Made by a program: the position numbers and the translations under genes. Positions 15,946 to 23,414 of a DNA stretch of 64,000 bases are shown in pieces. Position 1 is the first letter of the stretch, and every line of letters starts with the position of its first letter. The stretch covers positions 62,001-126,000 of the forward strand of contig NZ_JACHGP010000011.1 of assembly GCF_014202335.1 (NCBI RefSeq), written 5' to 3'. Source of the DNA: Mycobacterium sp. AZCC_0083. GTDB lineage: Bacteria; Actinomycetota; Actinomycetes; Mycobacteriales; Mycobacteriaceae. The notes beneath the pieces are model-generated. The model was not told the DNA's origin, made no database searches, and saw only the letters and a list, made by a program, of their open reading frames with translations.

Positions 15946-17046
15946 TCACACCTCCCGCAACTGCGCGGCGACGTTCTCCGGTGTTACGTCGCTGATGAAG
16001 GCGTCCATCGCCGACTCCGAGCCGGCAAGGAACTTCAGCTTGGTGGCGCTGCGGCGCACCGACATCAATTCGACGTGGAAGTAGCCGTCCCGTTGCGCAT
16101 CGGTGTCGGCGTACTGATGTAGCGCCGAAATATAGGGCAGCGGTGTGGGATACATCCGGTCGAACCGGCGCAGGACGTCGAGGTAGATGTCGGCGAACCC
16201 GTCCAACTCCGTGGCGTCGAGCTCGGTGAGGTTGTGGACGAATCTGTTCGGATAGACATGCACTTCCACCGGCCAGCGCGCGGCGAACGGGACGAACGCG
16301 GTGAAGAGTGCGGTTTGGGCGATGACGCGCCTACCGTCGGCGATCTCGTGGGCAAGCAGGTCGGCAAACAGGTTGGTGCCGTTGAGTTCCCGGTGTGTAG
16401 TGGCCTGGCGCAGCATCATCGCGGTCCGCGGGGCCAGATAGGGGTAGGCGTAGATCTGTCCGTGCGGATGGGTCAGCGTGACCCCGATCTCCTCACCTCG
16501 GTTCTCGAAGCAGAACACCTGCTCGATACCCTCCCGGTTCATCAGGTCGGCGGTGCGGTGTCGCCACGCCTGCACGACCAGGCGGGCATGCCGGGGGGCG
16601 AGCTCGGCGAACGATGCGTCGTGGCTGGGGGAGAACGAGATGACCTCGCAGCGGCCATGACCGGGCGCCGTGACGAATCCGGTGCCGTCGACACTGGGCG
16701 GCATGGCCGCGGGTCCATCCGTCCCGGCGAGGCTGGGGAACCGGTTCTCGAAGACGACGACGTCGTAATCGGCCGCGGGCACTTCGCCGGTCAGCCCGGA
16801 CGGGCCCGGGCACAGTGGGCAGTCGCCGGCCAGCGGCTTGTAGGTGCGGTCTTGGCGCAGCGCCGCGATGATGACCCACTGACCGGTTTGGCGGTCAAAA
16901 CGCAACTCGGACTGCCCATTTGCCTGCTGTGGCAGCGGTCGTCGGTCCTGCACGGGTGCCGGCAGGTGACCCGCCAGAGCGAAGAACAGCAGATCGCGGC
17001 CATCTGCCAGAGTCCAGCGCATTGGTGTGGTCGTACGGTCGGTCAT
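15946..17046 (-). CDS. galT: Galactose-1-phosphate uridylyltransferase
   Basis: The 366-residue protein transfers UMP from UDP-glucose to galactose-1-phosphate. The H193-P-H195-G-Q197 motif contains the nucleophilic His195. CPLCPG is a zinc-binding Cys pair. HVYPNRFVHNL and YFHVELMS are C-terminal family segments. It lies between the DeoR regulator gene (4-bp overlap at 17043-17046) and galK, so deoR-galT-galK form one operon. A UDP-galactose epimerase needed to complete the pathway is not in the window. Confidence 0.96.
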   Translation of the reverse strand: MTDRTTTPMRWTLADGRDLLFFALAGHLPAPVQDRRPLPQQANGQSELRFDRQTGQWVIIAALRQDRTYKPLAGDCPLCPGPSGLTGEVPAADYDVVVFENRFPSLAGTDGPAAMPPSVDGTGFVTAPGHGRCEVISFSPSHDASFAELAPRHARLVVQAWRHRTADLMNREGIEQVFCFENRGEEIGVTLTHPHGQIYAYPYLAPRTAMMLRQATTHRELNGTNLFADLLAHEIADGRRVIAQTALFTAFVPFAARWPVEVHVYPNRFVHNLTELDATELDGFADIYLDVLRRFDRMYPTPLPYISALHQYADTDAQRDGYFHVELMSVRRSATKLKFLAGSESAMDAFISDVTPENVAAQLREV

Positions 17047-17846
17047 CGTGCTACCCCCACCTCGGCGATCAGCAGGTCGCCGACCTGTGAGCCGACGGCG
17101 GCCCGATCGTCCCCGGCAAGACCGTCATCGACGATGAGCGTGTTGACCTGCGCCAGCCGCGCAAACACGTTGGTGCCGACTTCGCAGTACTTGGTGTGAT
17201 CGGCGAGCACGACCAGCTGGCCGGAGATCTCGATCAATGCCCGATTCGTCTGCGCCTCAGCGATATTCGGGGACGTCAGGCCGGCCTTGCGGTCGAATCC
17301 GTGCACGCCAAGGTAGGCGGCGTCCACTCGGAACGAGGCGATCGCCGCATCGGCGACCGGTCCCACCAACGCATCCGACGGGGTGCGAACACCACCGCTG
17401 AGATAGACCAGCGGTCCGTCGGCGCTTGCACCGGCGGGATCGGTCATCTCGCGAAAGACGCTGATGGAGTTGGTGATCACGGTGATGGACGGTCGCTGCC
17501 TCAGGCTGCGCGCCAGCTCGGTGGTGGTGGTGCCCGCGCCGATCGCGATCGTCATGCCATCCTCGACCGTCGCGGCCGCGACAGCGGCGATCGCCGCCTT
17601 CTCCGCCCGCTGCTGACCCGCTTTCACCGCCGACCACGGTTCCTCGCCCCGCTTGTGGCGCGTCACCGCGCCGCCGTGAACCTTGCGCAGTTGATCCTGT
17701 GCGTCGAGGGCATCGAGGTCGCGACGGACGGTCATCTCGGACACGTCGAGGTCGGCGGCCAGGTCGGCCACCCGGACCGCACCGGCGGAGTTCAGGACAC
17801 GCAGGATCAGGCTGCGTCGCTCGTCGGCAAGCATCGTCGGGGCCAT
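17043..17846 (-). CDS. DeoR family transcriptional regulator of the galactose genes
   Basis: The protein has about 267 residues from ATG 17846. The N-terminal winged helix reads ADERRSLILRVLNSAGAVRV then DLAADLDVSEMTVRRDLDAL, the DeoR/GlpR signature. The C-terminal sugar-phosphate sensor domain has AIGAGTTTTELARSL and the family lysine region LADHTKYCEVG. Starts at 17912 or 17834 are possible; 17834 gives the usual MLADERRS beginning. By context it represses galT-galK and perhaps the divergent symporter, with a phosphorylated sugar as likely inducer. The direct repeats at 17894-17911 and 17950-17967 are candidate binding sites. Confidence 0.92.
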   Translation of the reverse strand: MAPTMLADERRSLILRVLNSAGAVRVADLAADLDVSEMTVRRDLDALDAQDQLRKVHGGAVTRHKRGEEPWSAVKAGQQRAEKAAIAAVAAATVEDGMTIAIGAGTTTTELARSLRQRPSITVITNSISVFREMTDPAGASADGPLVYLSGGVRTPSDALVGPVADAAIASFRVDAAYLGVHGFDRKAGLTSPNIAEAQTNRALIEISGQLVVLADHTKYCEVGTNVFARLAQVNTLIVDDGLAGDDRAAVGSQVGDLLIAEVGVAR

Positions 17847-17893
17847 CCTTCCCGTGCTCTTCCCGGAGGCGTGTGCGGCACTGTTCCAGGTGA

Positions 17894-17911
17894 AACGAAC
17901 AATAACAAACA
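17894..17911 (-). promoter_or_regulatory. TGTTNNTT direct-repeat pair facing deoR-galT-galK
   Basis: Read on the minus strand, TGTTTGTT and TGTTCGTT are spaced exactly 10 bp (one helical turn) start to start. DeoR/GlpR proteins commonly bind such repeated half-sites. The pair lies about 50 bp upstream of the DeoR start, in the promoter region of the galactose operon. An equivalent pair on the other strand faces the symporter. Confidence 0.6.
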
Positions 17912-17949
17912 TAGCGACCCGTGATCGAGGGCCGAATGCGGTAGATGGG

Positions 17950-17967
17950 TGTTGCTTTCTGTTTATT
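17950..17967 (+). promoter_or_regulatory. TGTTNNTT direct-repeat pair facing the symporter
   Basis: TGTTGCTT and TGTTTATT are spaced 10 bp apart, the same arrangement as at 17894-17911 but in the opposite orientation. It lies 53 bp upstream of the symporter start. The mirrored layout suggests one regulator controlling both divergent units. Confidence 0.6.
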
Positions 17968-17985
17968 AAAGTAAGAACATGTTAC

Positions 17986-17999
17986 GTGATCCGCATCAC
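17986..17999. promoter_or_regulatory. CRP-like palindrome GTGA-N6-TCAC
   Basis: GTGAT-CCGC-ATCAC is a perfect dyad matching the GTGA-N6-TCAC core bound by actinobacterial CRP/cAMP receptors. It is only 20 bp upstream of the symporter start, near or downstream of the transcription start, a position that would suit repression better than activation. Carbon-source control of a sugar transporter would make sense; binding is inferred only. Confidence 0.5.
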
Positions 18000-18019
18000 C
18001 CAATGAAGGAGTGCCATCG

Positions 18020-19732
18020 ATGACGGCCACTGTGCTGGCAGCTGAGAACGTATTGCGGGTCAACGCGGGAGTACTCGACTACGTGCTGATCGCGGTCTAC
18101 TTCGTGTTCGTTCTCGGCATCGGATACATCGCCCGCAGCCAGATCTCCTCGAGCCTGGACTTCTTCCTGTCCGGGCGCCGACTGCCCGCCTGGGTGACTG
18201 GCGTGGCATTCGTATCGGCCAATCTGGGTGCCGTCGAGATCATGGGCATGTCGGCCAACGGCGCGCAGGTCGGGCTTTCGACCGTGCACTACTACTGGAT
18301 CGGCGCCGTCCCGGCGATGCTGTTCCTCGGCGTGGTGATGATGCCGTTCTACTACGGCTCCAAGGTGCGCAGCGTTCCCGAGTTCATGCGCCGCCGCTTC
18401 GGCACCGGCGCACATCTGGTGAACGCCATCAGCTTTGCCGCCGCCCAGGTGCTCATCGCAGGGGTCAACCTGTTCCTGCTGTCGTCCGTCATCAACGTGC
18501 TGCTCGGCTGGGAACGCTGGGTGTCACTGATCATCGCGGCCGCGATCGTGCTCACCTACACCGCGCTTGGCGGCCTGTCCGCGGCGATCTACAACGAGGT
18601 GCTGCAGTTCTTCGTGATCCTCGCCGCGCTGATCCCACTCACCGTGTTCGGGCTCATCAAGGTCGGTGGATGGAGCGGTCTGAAGGACAAGGTGATCGAC
18701 ACGACCAAGTCCGGCGGCTCGGTGACCGCGTCGGTGCAAGAGCAGCTCAACTCGTGGCCCGGCCAGGCGCTCAGCGGTTTCAGCAGCCCGGTCTGGTCGG
18801 TGATCGGGATCGTGTTCGGGCTCGGATTCGTGCTCTCCTTCGGCTACTGGACGACTAACTTCGTCGAGGTGCAGCGCGCCATGGCCTCGGATTCGATGTC
18901 GGCGGCACGGCGCGCGCCGATCATCGCGTCGTTCCCGAAGATGTTCATCCCCTTCGTGGTGGTCGTGCCCGGCATGATCGCCGCCGCGGCGATCGGCGAC
19001 ATGATCCATCTGAAGACCACCGGCGAGGGCGGGGTCACCTACAACGACGCCATGCTGCTGATGATCCGCGACATCCTGCCCAACGGTCTGATCGGCGTGG
19101 CGGTCGCCGGCCTGATGGCGTCGTTCATGGCGGGCATGGCCGCGAACATCTCGGCGTTCAATGCCGTTCTGAGCTATGACATCTGGCAGCAGTACGTGGT
19201 CAAGAACCGATCCGACGACTACTACATCAAGGTGGGCCGCTACGCGACGGTGGTCGCGACGATCCTGGCGATCTTCACCGCGCTGATCGCCGCCGGCTAC
19301 TCCAACCTGATGGACTACCTGCAGACCCTGTTCGGGTTCTTCAACGCACCGCTGTTCGCAACCTTCATCCTCGGCATGTTCTGGAAGAGAATGACCGCCA
19401 CCGCAGGCTGGACCGGCTTGGTGTCAGGAACGCTGGCCGCGATAGTCGTGTTCATCCTGTCCAAGGTCGGCGTCATCGATCTGCCAGGACAGGGCATGCC
19501 CTTCCTGGCAGCCACCGCCGCGTTCGTCGTCGACATCGTCGTCAGCGTCGCCGTCAGCATGGTGACCACGCCCAAACCCGCGGCCGAACTGGCCGGCTTC
19601 GTCTACTCCGAGACGCCGGTGCACATGCGTTCCGATCCGGCCGACGCGGGCAGACCCTGGTTCCAGCGGCCGGTTCCGCTGGCCTCGGTGGCGCTCGTCC
19701 TCGTCATCGCCCTCAACATCGTCTTCCACTGA
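18020..19732 (+). CDS. Sodium:solute symporter (probable galactose transporter)
   Basis: The 570-residue protein has about 13-14 membrane helices of the SSS family (LDYVLIAVYFVFVLGIGYIA at the N-terminus, then SSLDFFLSGRRLPAW, and so on). The SSLDFFLSGRRLP loop and GGLSAAIYNEVLQFF region are typical of sugar SSS members. ATG 18020 is preceded by GAAGGAG 9 nt upstream; GTG 18011 is less likely because it overlaps the ribosome site. Its position opposite deoR-galT-galK argues for galactose or galactoside uptake driven by Na+. The specific substrate is inferred from context. Confidence 0.92.
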   Translation: MTATVLAAENVLRVNAGVLDYVLIAVYFVFVLGIGYIARSQISSSLDFFLSGRRLPAWVTGVAFVSANLGAVEIMGMSANGAQVGLSTVHYYWIGAVPAMLFLGVVMMPFYYGSKVRSVPEFMRRRFGTGAHLVNAISFAAAQVLIAGVNLFLLSSVINVLLGWERWVSLIIAAAIVLTYTALGGLSAAIYNEVLQFFVILAALIPLTVFGLIKVGGWSGLKDKVIDTTKSGGSVTASVQEQLNSWPGQALSGFSSPVWSVIGIVFGLGFVLSFGYWTTNFVEVQRAMASDSMSAARRAPIIASFPKMFIPFVVVVPGMIAAAAIGDMIHLKTTGEGGVTYNDAMLLMIRDILPNGLIGVAVAGLMASFMAGMAANISAFNAVLSYDIWQQYVVKNRSDDYYIKVGRYATVVATILAIFTALIAAGYSNLMDYLQTLFGFFNAPLFATFILGMFWKRMTATAGWTGLVSGTLAAIVVFILSKVGVIDLPGQGMPFLAATAAFVVDIVVSVAVSMVTTPKPAAELAGFVYSETPVHMRSDPADAGRPWFQRPVPLASVALVLVIALNIVFH

Positions 19733-19752
19733 GATCTCTGCGAGGAGCCACC

Positions 19753-20061
19753 ATGACTCGACCACATCCCCATCCGGTGTTGCTGCACCTGTTCGACATT
19801 CGCAACATCGTCGGTGCGTTGCTCGCCATATACGGCGTGCTACTCACCATCGCCGGATTCGTGCCAGCGATCCTCGGCGACCACGACGATTCGGCCGCCG
19901 CGACCGACCGCACCGACCTCTACGTCGGCACCGACGCCAACTGGTGGGTGGGGCTCATCCTGCTAGCCATCGGGATCGGCTTCTTCGCATGGGCCTTGCT
20001 GCGTCCGTTGCGACCCGAGGTGCCGGCATCCGACGAGGCACCCGCGGCGCCGGAGGGTTAG
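19753..20061 (+). CDS. Small two-helix membrane protein after the symporter
   Basis: The 102-residue protein has two hydrophobic helices (IVGALLAIYGVLLTIAGFVP and WWVGLILLAIGIGFFAWALL) separated by an acidic loop containing DHDDSAAATDRTD, and an acidic Ala/Pro-rich tail. It starts 20 bp after the symporter stop, with GAGGAG upstream of the ATG, so it is co-transcribed. I infer an accessory role for the transporter; no catalytic residue is apparent. Confidence 0.8.
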   Translation: MTRPHPHPVLLHLFDIRNIVGALLAIYGVLLTIAGFVPAILGDHDDSAAATDRTDLYVGTDANWWVGLILLAIGIGFFAWALLRPLRPEVPASDEAPAAPEG

Positions 20062-20068
20062 CTCAACG

Positions 20069-20087
20069 GGACGGCCGAGAACCGTCC
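20069..20087 (+). terminator. Possible short terminator hairpin
   Basis: GGACGG-CCGAGAA-CCGTCC forms a 6-bp perfect stem 7 bp after the stop codon of the small membrane protein. There is no U-run, which is common in mycobacteria, so termination is uncertain. Confidence 0.3.
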
Positions 20088-20134
20088 GACTCCCGGAAAA
20101 TGAGGTTGTCTGTTTCGGCCGATTCATCCGCGGT

Positions 20135-20140
20135 TAGATT
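20135..20140 (+). promoter_or_regulatory. Candidate -10 box (TAGATT) of the dehydrogenase gene
   Basis: TAGATT fits the mycobacterial TANNNT -10 element and lies 30 bp upstream of the ATG at 20170. AGGGAG about 7 nt before that ATG serves as ribosome site. No clear -35 element is seen. Confidence 0.35.
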
Positions 20141-20169
20141 GGACACACAGACGTCAAGGGAGCCACTTC

Positions 20170-21567
20170 ATGACAACCACCATTTCCGCTCAACCCATGT
20201 ACCAAGTCGTCAACCCGGCGACCGGCGCCGCTGGTGAAGCCTTCGATTTCGACACCGACGCCCAGGTCGAGGCGACGCTGGCCGCCTCCGCCGAGGCATA
20301 TCGTGCATGGCGGGACGTGCCGATCGCCGAGCGGGCGAAGGTCGTGGCGCGGGTGGGGGAGCTCTTCAAGGAGCACGCCGACCGGCTCGGCGCCATCGCG
20401 ACCGAGGAGATGGGCAAGCCGCTTCCCGAGGCGGTCGGCGAGGCCGACTTCTGCGGCGACATCTTCGACTACTTCGCCACCGAGGGGCCAGGACTGGCAT
20501 CCGCGCAGGAGATCAAGACGTTCTCCGCCGGCAAGGCCTACGTGCAGAAGCTCCCGATCGGACCCCTGCTTGGCATCATGCCGTGGAACTATCCCTTCTA
20601 TCAGATCGCGCGATTCGCTGCGCCAAACCTGGTGTTGGGCAACACGATCCTCCTCAAGCATGCCGAATCCGTGCCGAAGTCGGCGCTGGCCGTCCAGGAA
20701 CTCATGGACCAGGCCGGGGTGCCGTCGGGCGTGTATCAGAACATCTTCGTGTCATACGCACAGGTGGAGCAGATCATCGGCGACCGCCGCATCGTCGGCG
20801 TCTCGTTGACCGGCTCGGAGCGGGCCGGGTCGGTGGTGGCGGCCATCGCCGGCAAGAATCTCAAGAAGTGCGTGCTCGAGCTCGGCGGATCCGACGCGTA
20901 CGTGGTGCTGGATTCCGATGACGTCAAGGCATCAGCAGACTTGGCGTGGGACACCAGGATTGGGAACACCGGGCAGGCGTGCAATTCGAACAAGCGGATG
21001 ATCGTCGACAGCGCCATCTACGACGGCTTCGTCGGGCGGCTCGTCGAACGCGCCAAGGACCTGAAGCCGGGTGACCCGGCCGAAGCCGCCGACGGCACCT
21101 TCTCGCCGCTGTCGTCGCGCAAGGCCGCCGAGATCTTGCACGAGCAGGTTCAGGACGCCGTTTCCAAGGGCGCGACACTGCACGCCGGCGGCGTTCTTGC
21201 CGACGGCCCGGCGGCCTACTACTCGCCTGCGGTGTTGACGGGCATCACCCCCGAGATGCGCGCGTATCGCGAAGAGTTGTTCGGTCCCGTCGCCGTGGTG
21301 TATTCCATCACCAGCGACGAGGAGGCGTTGACGCTTGCCAACGACTCCGACTACGGCCTTGGCGGCGCGGTGTTCAGCACCGATCGCGAGCGTGCGGAGA
21401 AGATCGCGCAGCGGCTCGAGTCGGGCATGTCGAACGTCAACGCCCCCGCCAACGAAGGTCAAGAGGTGCCCTTCGGCGGCGTGAAGCGCAGCGGGTTCGG
21501 GCGTGAGCTGGGGCCGCTGGGGATGGATGAATTCGTCAACAAGCGGCTGTACTACGTCGCCGAGTGA
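20170..21567 (+). CDS. NAD(P)-dependent aldehyde (succinate-semialdehyde) dehydrogenase
   Basis: The 465-residue protein is an aldehyde dehydrogenase. PWNYPFYQIARFAAPNLVLG is the N-terminal NAD-binding signature. Catalytic Glu237 lies in LELGGSDAYVVL and catalytic Cys271 in GNTGQACNSNKR. EVPFGGVKRSGFGRELG closes the fold. The closest familiar group is the GabD1-type succinate-semialdehyde dehydrogenase of mycobacteria (Rv0234c), recalled rather than searched. It probably oxidises succinic semialdehyde to succinate. It appears monocistronic, followed by a hairpin and an operator-like dyad. Confidence 0.9.
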   Translation: MTTTISAQPMYQVVNPATGAAGEAFDFDTDAQVEATLAASAEAYRAWRDVPIAERAKVVARVGELFKEHADRLGAIATEEMGKPLPEAVGEADFCGDIFDYFATEGPGLASAQEIKTFSAGKAYVQKLPIGPLLGIMPWNYPFYQIARFAAPNLVLGNTILLKHAESVPKSALAVQELMDQAGVPSGVYQNIFVSYAQVEQIIGDRRIVGVSLTGSERAGSVVAAIAGKNLKKCVLELGGSDAYVVLDSDDVKASADLAWDTRIGNTGQACNSNKRMIVDSAIYDGFVGRLVERAKDLKPGDPAEAADGTFSPLSSRKAAEILHEQVQDAVSKGATLHAGGVLADGPAAYYSPAVLTGITPEMRAYREELFGPVAVVYSITSDEEALTLANDSDYGLGGAVFSTDRERAEKIAQRLESGMSNVNAPANEGQEVPFGGVKRSGFGRELGPLGMDEFVNKRLYYVAE

Positions 21568-21574
21568 CGGCGTT

Positions 21575-21619
21575 CTCCGGGAGATCGCTTGCGCTGCGAG
21601 TGCAGGCGATTTCCCGGAG
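21575..21619. terminator. Long hairpin between convergent genes
   Basis: The arms 21575-21588 (CTCCGGGAGATCGC) and 21606-21619 (GCGATTTCCCGGAG) pair over 14 bp with a single G-U, around a 17-nt loop. It sits 8 bp after the dehydrogenase stop and 19 bp before the convergent TetR stop, so it could terminate both transcripts. Confidence 0.6.
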
Positions 21620-21620
21620 T

Positions 21621-21635
21621 AAGAATGCGATTCTC
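21621..21635. promoter_or_regulatory. GAGAAT-N3-ATTCTC-type dyad (site 1)
   Basis: AAGAAT-GCG-ATTCTC matches 11 of 12 half-site positions of the dyad found in front of the TetR and mce genes. It lies just after the TetR stop codon, between convergent genes, an unusual place for an operator. Confidence 0.5.
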
Positions 21636-21637
21636 TG

Positions 21638-22354
21638 CTAGCTGGCGGCGAAGCCGTTGGCGCAGAAGTCCCACACTTCGTCGGCCGAGATGAGCTTGAC
21701 GGATGCATCATCCGAACCGCTGGATTGCGCGACGAACATCACCGTCTGCATGGTCATCACTGCCATCCGCTTGGGGTCGAGGCCGGGGCGCAGCTTGCCG
21801 GCCTCGGAGGCGTCCACCATCAGTTCGGTGAGCAGCACCAACAGCGGTGCATGGGCGATCTTGACCTCGGACGGGTGCGATACCAGCAGGCGCGGCGCGA
21901 AGTCGTTGAACAACGGCCGCCTTGCCCCGGGATCCGGACGCGACGACTCGAAGAGCAGCTCGACGGCGATCTTCAGCCGCTCGATGGGATCGGATTTGCC
22001 CGCCGTCGCAGCGCGGATCTGATCGGCCGACCGGCTGAGCGCGTCCTCGAACAACGCGAGAAGCAGCTCGTGCTTACCGTCGAACTGCAGGTAGAAGCTT
22101 CGCAACGACTGACGCGAGCGGTCGACGACCTCCTGCACGGTGAAGTCCGTGCTGTTCTTTTCGATGATGATCGCCTGGGCCGCGTCGAGGAATCGTTGCA
22201 CACGTTGCGCGGCACGTAGTTTCGCCGTCTTGATCGACCGTTCGACCGCGCGTTGCTTCCATGCGGGTTCTTCGCTGGGGCTGCTCACCGGCTGCTCGGA
22301 TGCAGGCCGATTGGGGAGAACATGGATGAACTGTACCGGAGAACGCCTTGGCAT
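21638..22354 (-). CDS. TetR family regulator, candidate controller of the mce region
   Basis: The protein has about 238 residues from ATG 22354 (AGGA 6 nt upstream); GTG 22381 is an alternative. A basic N-terminal extension precedes the TetR domain: RVQRFLDAAQAIIIEKNSTDFTVQEVVDRSRQSLRSFYLQFDGKHEL. The recognition helix SLRSFYLQFDGK resembles regulators of steroid/lipid genes. The C-terminal part has PLLVLLTELMVDASEAGKLR. A perfect dyad lies at 22411-22425, about 60 bp upstream, fitting autoregulation. The same dyad recurs before the mce operon and neighbouring genes, so I infer that this is the regional regulator. Confidence 0.92.
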   Translation of the reverse strand: MPRRSPVQFIHVLPNRPASEQPVSSPSEEPAWKQRAVERSIKTAKLRAAQRVQRFLDAAQAIIIEKNSTDFTVQEVVDRSRQSLRSFYLQFDGKHELLLALFEDALSRSADQIRAATAGKSDPIERLKIAVELLFESSRPDPGARRPLFNDFAPRLLVSHPSEVKIAHAPLLVLLTELMVDASEAGKLRPGLDPKRMAVMTMQTVMFVAQSSGSDDASVKLISADEVWDFCANGFAAS

Positions 22355-22620
22355 TGCGGTCCTAGACCCCCTTGCAGTCACCCTATTTGAGATTAAAACT
22401 TCCTCACTGCGAGAATACTATTCTCATTCTCGCCTTTACAGAAGACCTGCGAGAAATGGCGCACTCCACGCTTCCGTCGACACCCCTGATGGGCTTGGAC
22501 CTGGGTGTCACCCTCGAAGGGACACGACTGCACGGTTCCTCGGAGAACCCGCCGGCGAACCCGGCTGTGTGCAACTGTTTTTCGGTGACTTCTCTGGCGG
22601 CTGTAGCCGTCAGCTTCTTT
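22355..22620. other. Intergenic region: operator and flank of decayed insertion element
   Basis: Apart from the dyad at 22411-22431 this stretch holds no supported gene. Near 22592-22607 a short stem (GGCGGCT-GT-AGCCGTC) lies just beyond the tnpB stop and could be part of the old right end of an IS200/IS605-type element. An open plus-strand frame from ATG 22456 has no ribosome site and no recognisable product. Confidence 0.4.
22411..22431. promoter_or_regulatory. GAGAAT-N3-ATTCTC dyad (site 2), TetR promoter
   Basis: GAGAAT-ACT-ATTCTC is a perfect 15-bp dyad at 22411-22425, directly followed by a third half-site ATTCTC at 22426-22431. On the minus strand TAGTAT inside the dyad could act as a -10 box for the TetR gene, so binding would silence the regulator itself. 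Confidence 0.7.
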
Positions 22621-23205
22621 TCACGCCGCTTGGGTGTGAAGGGCCAGTCCAGCCCGCAGGATGTTGCGCGCAGCGTGTTCGTCGGCCTGGGCGCGATGCC
22701 CGCACCGTTGGCAGACGAACTCTGCTTGGCTGACACGATTCCCCCGTGCTGCATGTCCACATTTCTCGCAGCCATCGGAGGTGTGCCGGGGGTCGACCTC
22801 GATCCATACCCGCCCAGCGTCTTCCGCTTTGGCGCGCAACATAGCGAGGAAACCGCCCCAGCCCGCGTCATAGATGCTTCTGTTCAGCCCGGACTTCGCC
22901 CGTGCCTCGTTGGGGAGAAACTGACCGGGCGTGTCGGGGTCGGGCACCGGTTTGGCACGACGAACCATGTTGGCGATCGCCAAATCCTCAACCACCGACA
23001 GGTCATAAACCTCAACCAGGCCGCGGGCTTGTTTGTGGTGAAAGTCCTTGCGCTGGTTGGCGATCTTGCGGTGCCGCGCCGCGACCGTTGCCCGCTTGGC
23101 CTGACGGTTACGCCCGCCGCGGCGAGCGCGTTGTAGCCGCTGCTGGGCGGCAGTCAGCTTGTCCGCCGCGCGGCGGCCCCAGCGGGGATTGTCGATGTGC
23201 TCCAT
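22621..23205 (-). pseudogene. Truncated tnpB (IS200/IS605 family), C-terminal half only
   Basis: About 194 residues remain of a TnpB protein that is normally near 400. LVEVYDLSVVEDLAIANMVR carries the RuvC-II Glu. CEKCGHAARGN...FVCQRCGH is the zinc-finger Cys quartet, and ADEHAARNILRAG is the RuvC-III segment with its Asp. The N-terminal half with the RuvC-I Asp is missing: reading upstream in frame gives a few residues and then a TGA near 23255. The protein cannot form a complete nuclease site. The 5' break abuts the 3' remnant of another gene on the plus strand, so insertion was followed by deletion. Confidence 0.85.
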
Positions 23206-23212
23206 CTCCCGG

Positions 23213-23314
23213 TTCTTCCGTGAGGCGCGTCTGATGAAGATCGCGCCGATCAGTCAGGAGATGATCCTGAACTTCCTTGGCTTCCACGTGCTGGGTTTGC
23301 CGAGGAGCTACTGA
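23213..23314 (+). pseudogene. 3' remnant of an acyl-CoA-dehydrogenase-like gene
   Basis: In the plus frame the last about 33 codons before TGA 23312-23314 read FFREARLMKIAPISQEMILN then FLGFHVLGLPRSY. This looks like the C-terminal helix and tail of a mycobacterial acyl-CoA dehydrogenase (residues around IAPISQEMILN correspond to the region after the flavin-site loop). No start or upstream body exists; the frame runs into tnpB sequence at about 23210. Its place upstream of thiolase and acyl-CoA dehydrogenase genes fits a lost first gene of that operon. The family assignment rests on memory of similar tails. Confidence 0.5.
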
Positions 23315-23414
23315 CGGCCATCGACGGTGATCAGACGGCCAACTCGGGCCCGCCCACAGCCGGCTGACTTCGCCACGGCAGACTCGGGGGACAGCACCAG
23401 ATGGGAGCGAGATC

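Noticed and set aside
22456..22560. Plus-strand MGLDLGVTLEG resembling the RuvC-I motif of TnpB
   Set aside because: It lies on the opposite strand to tnpB and downstream of its stop, so it cannot be the missing N-terminal part; a chance resemblance.
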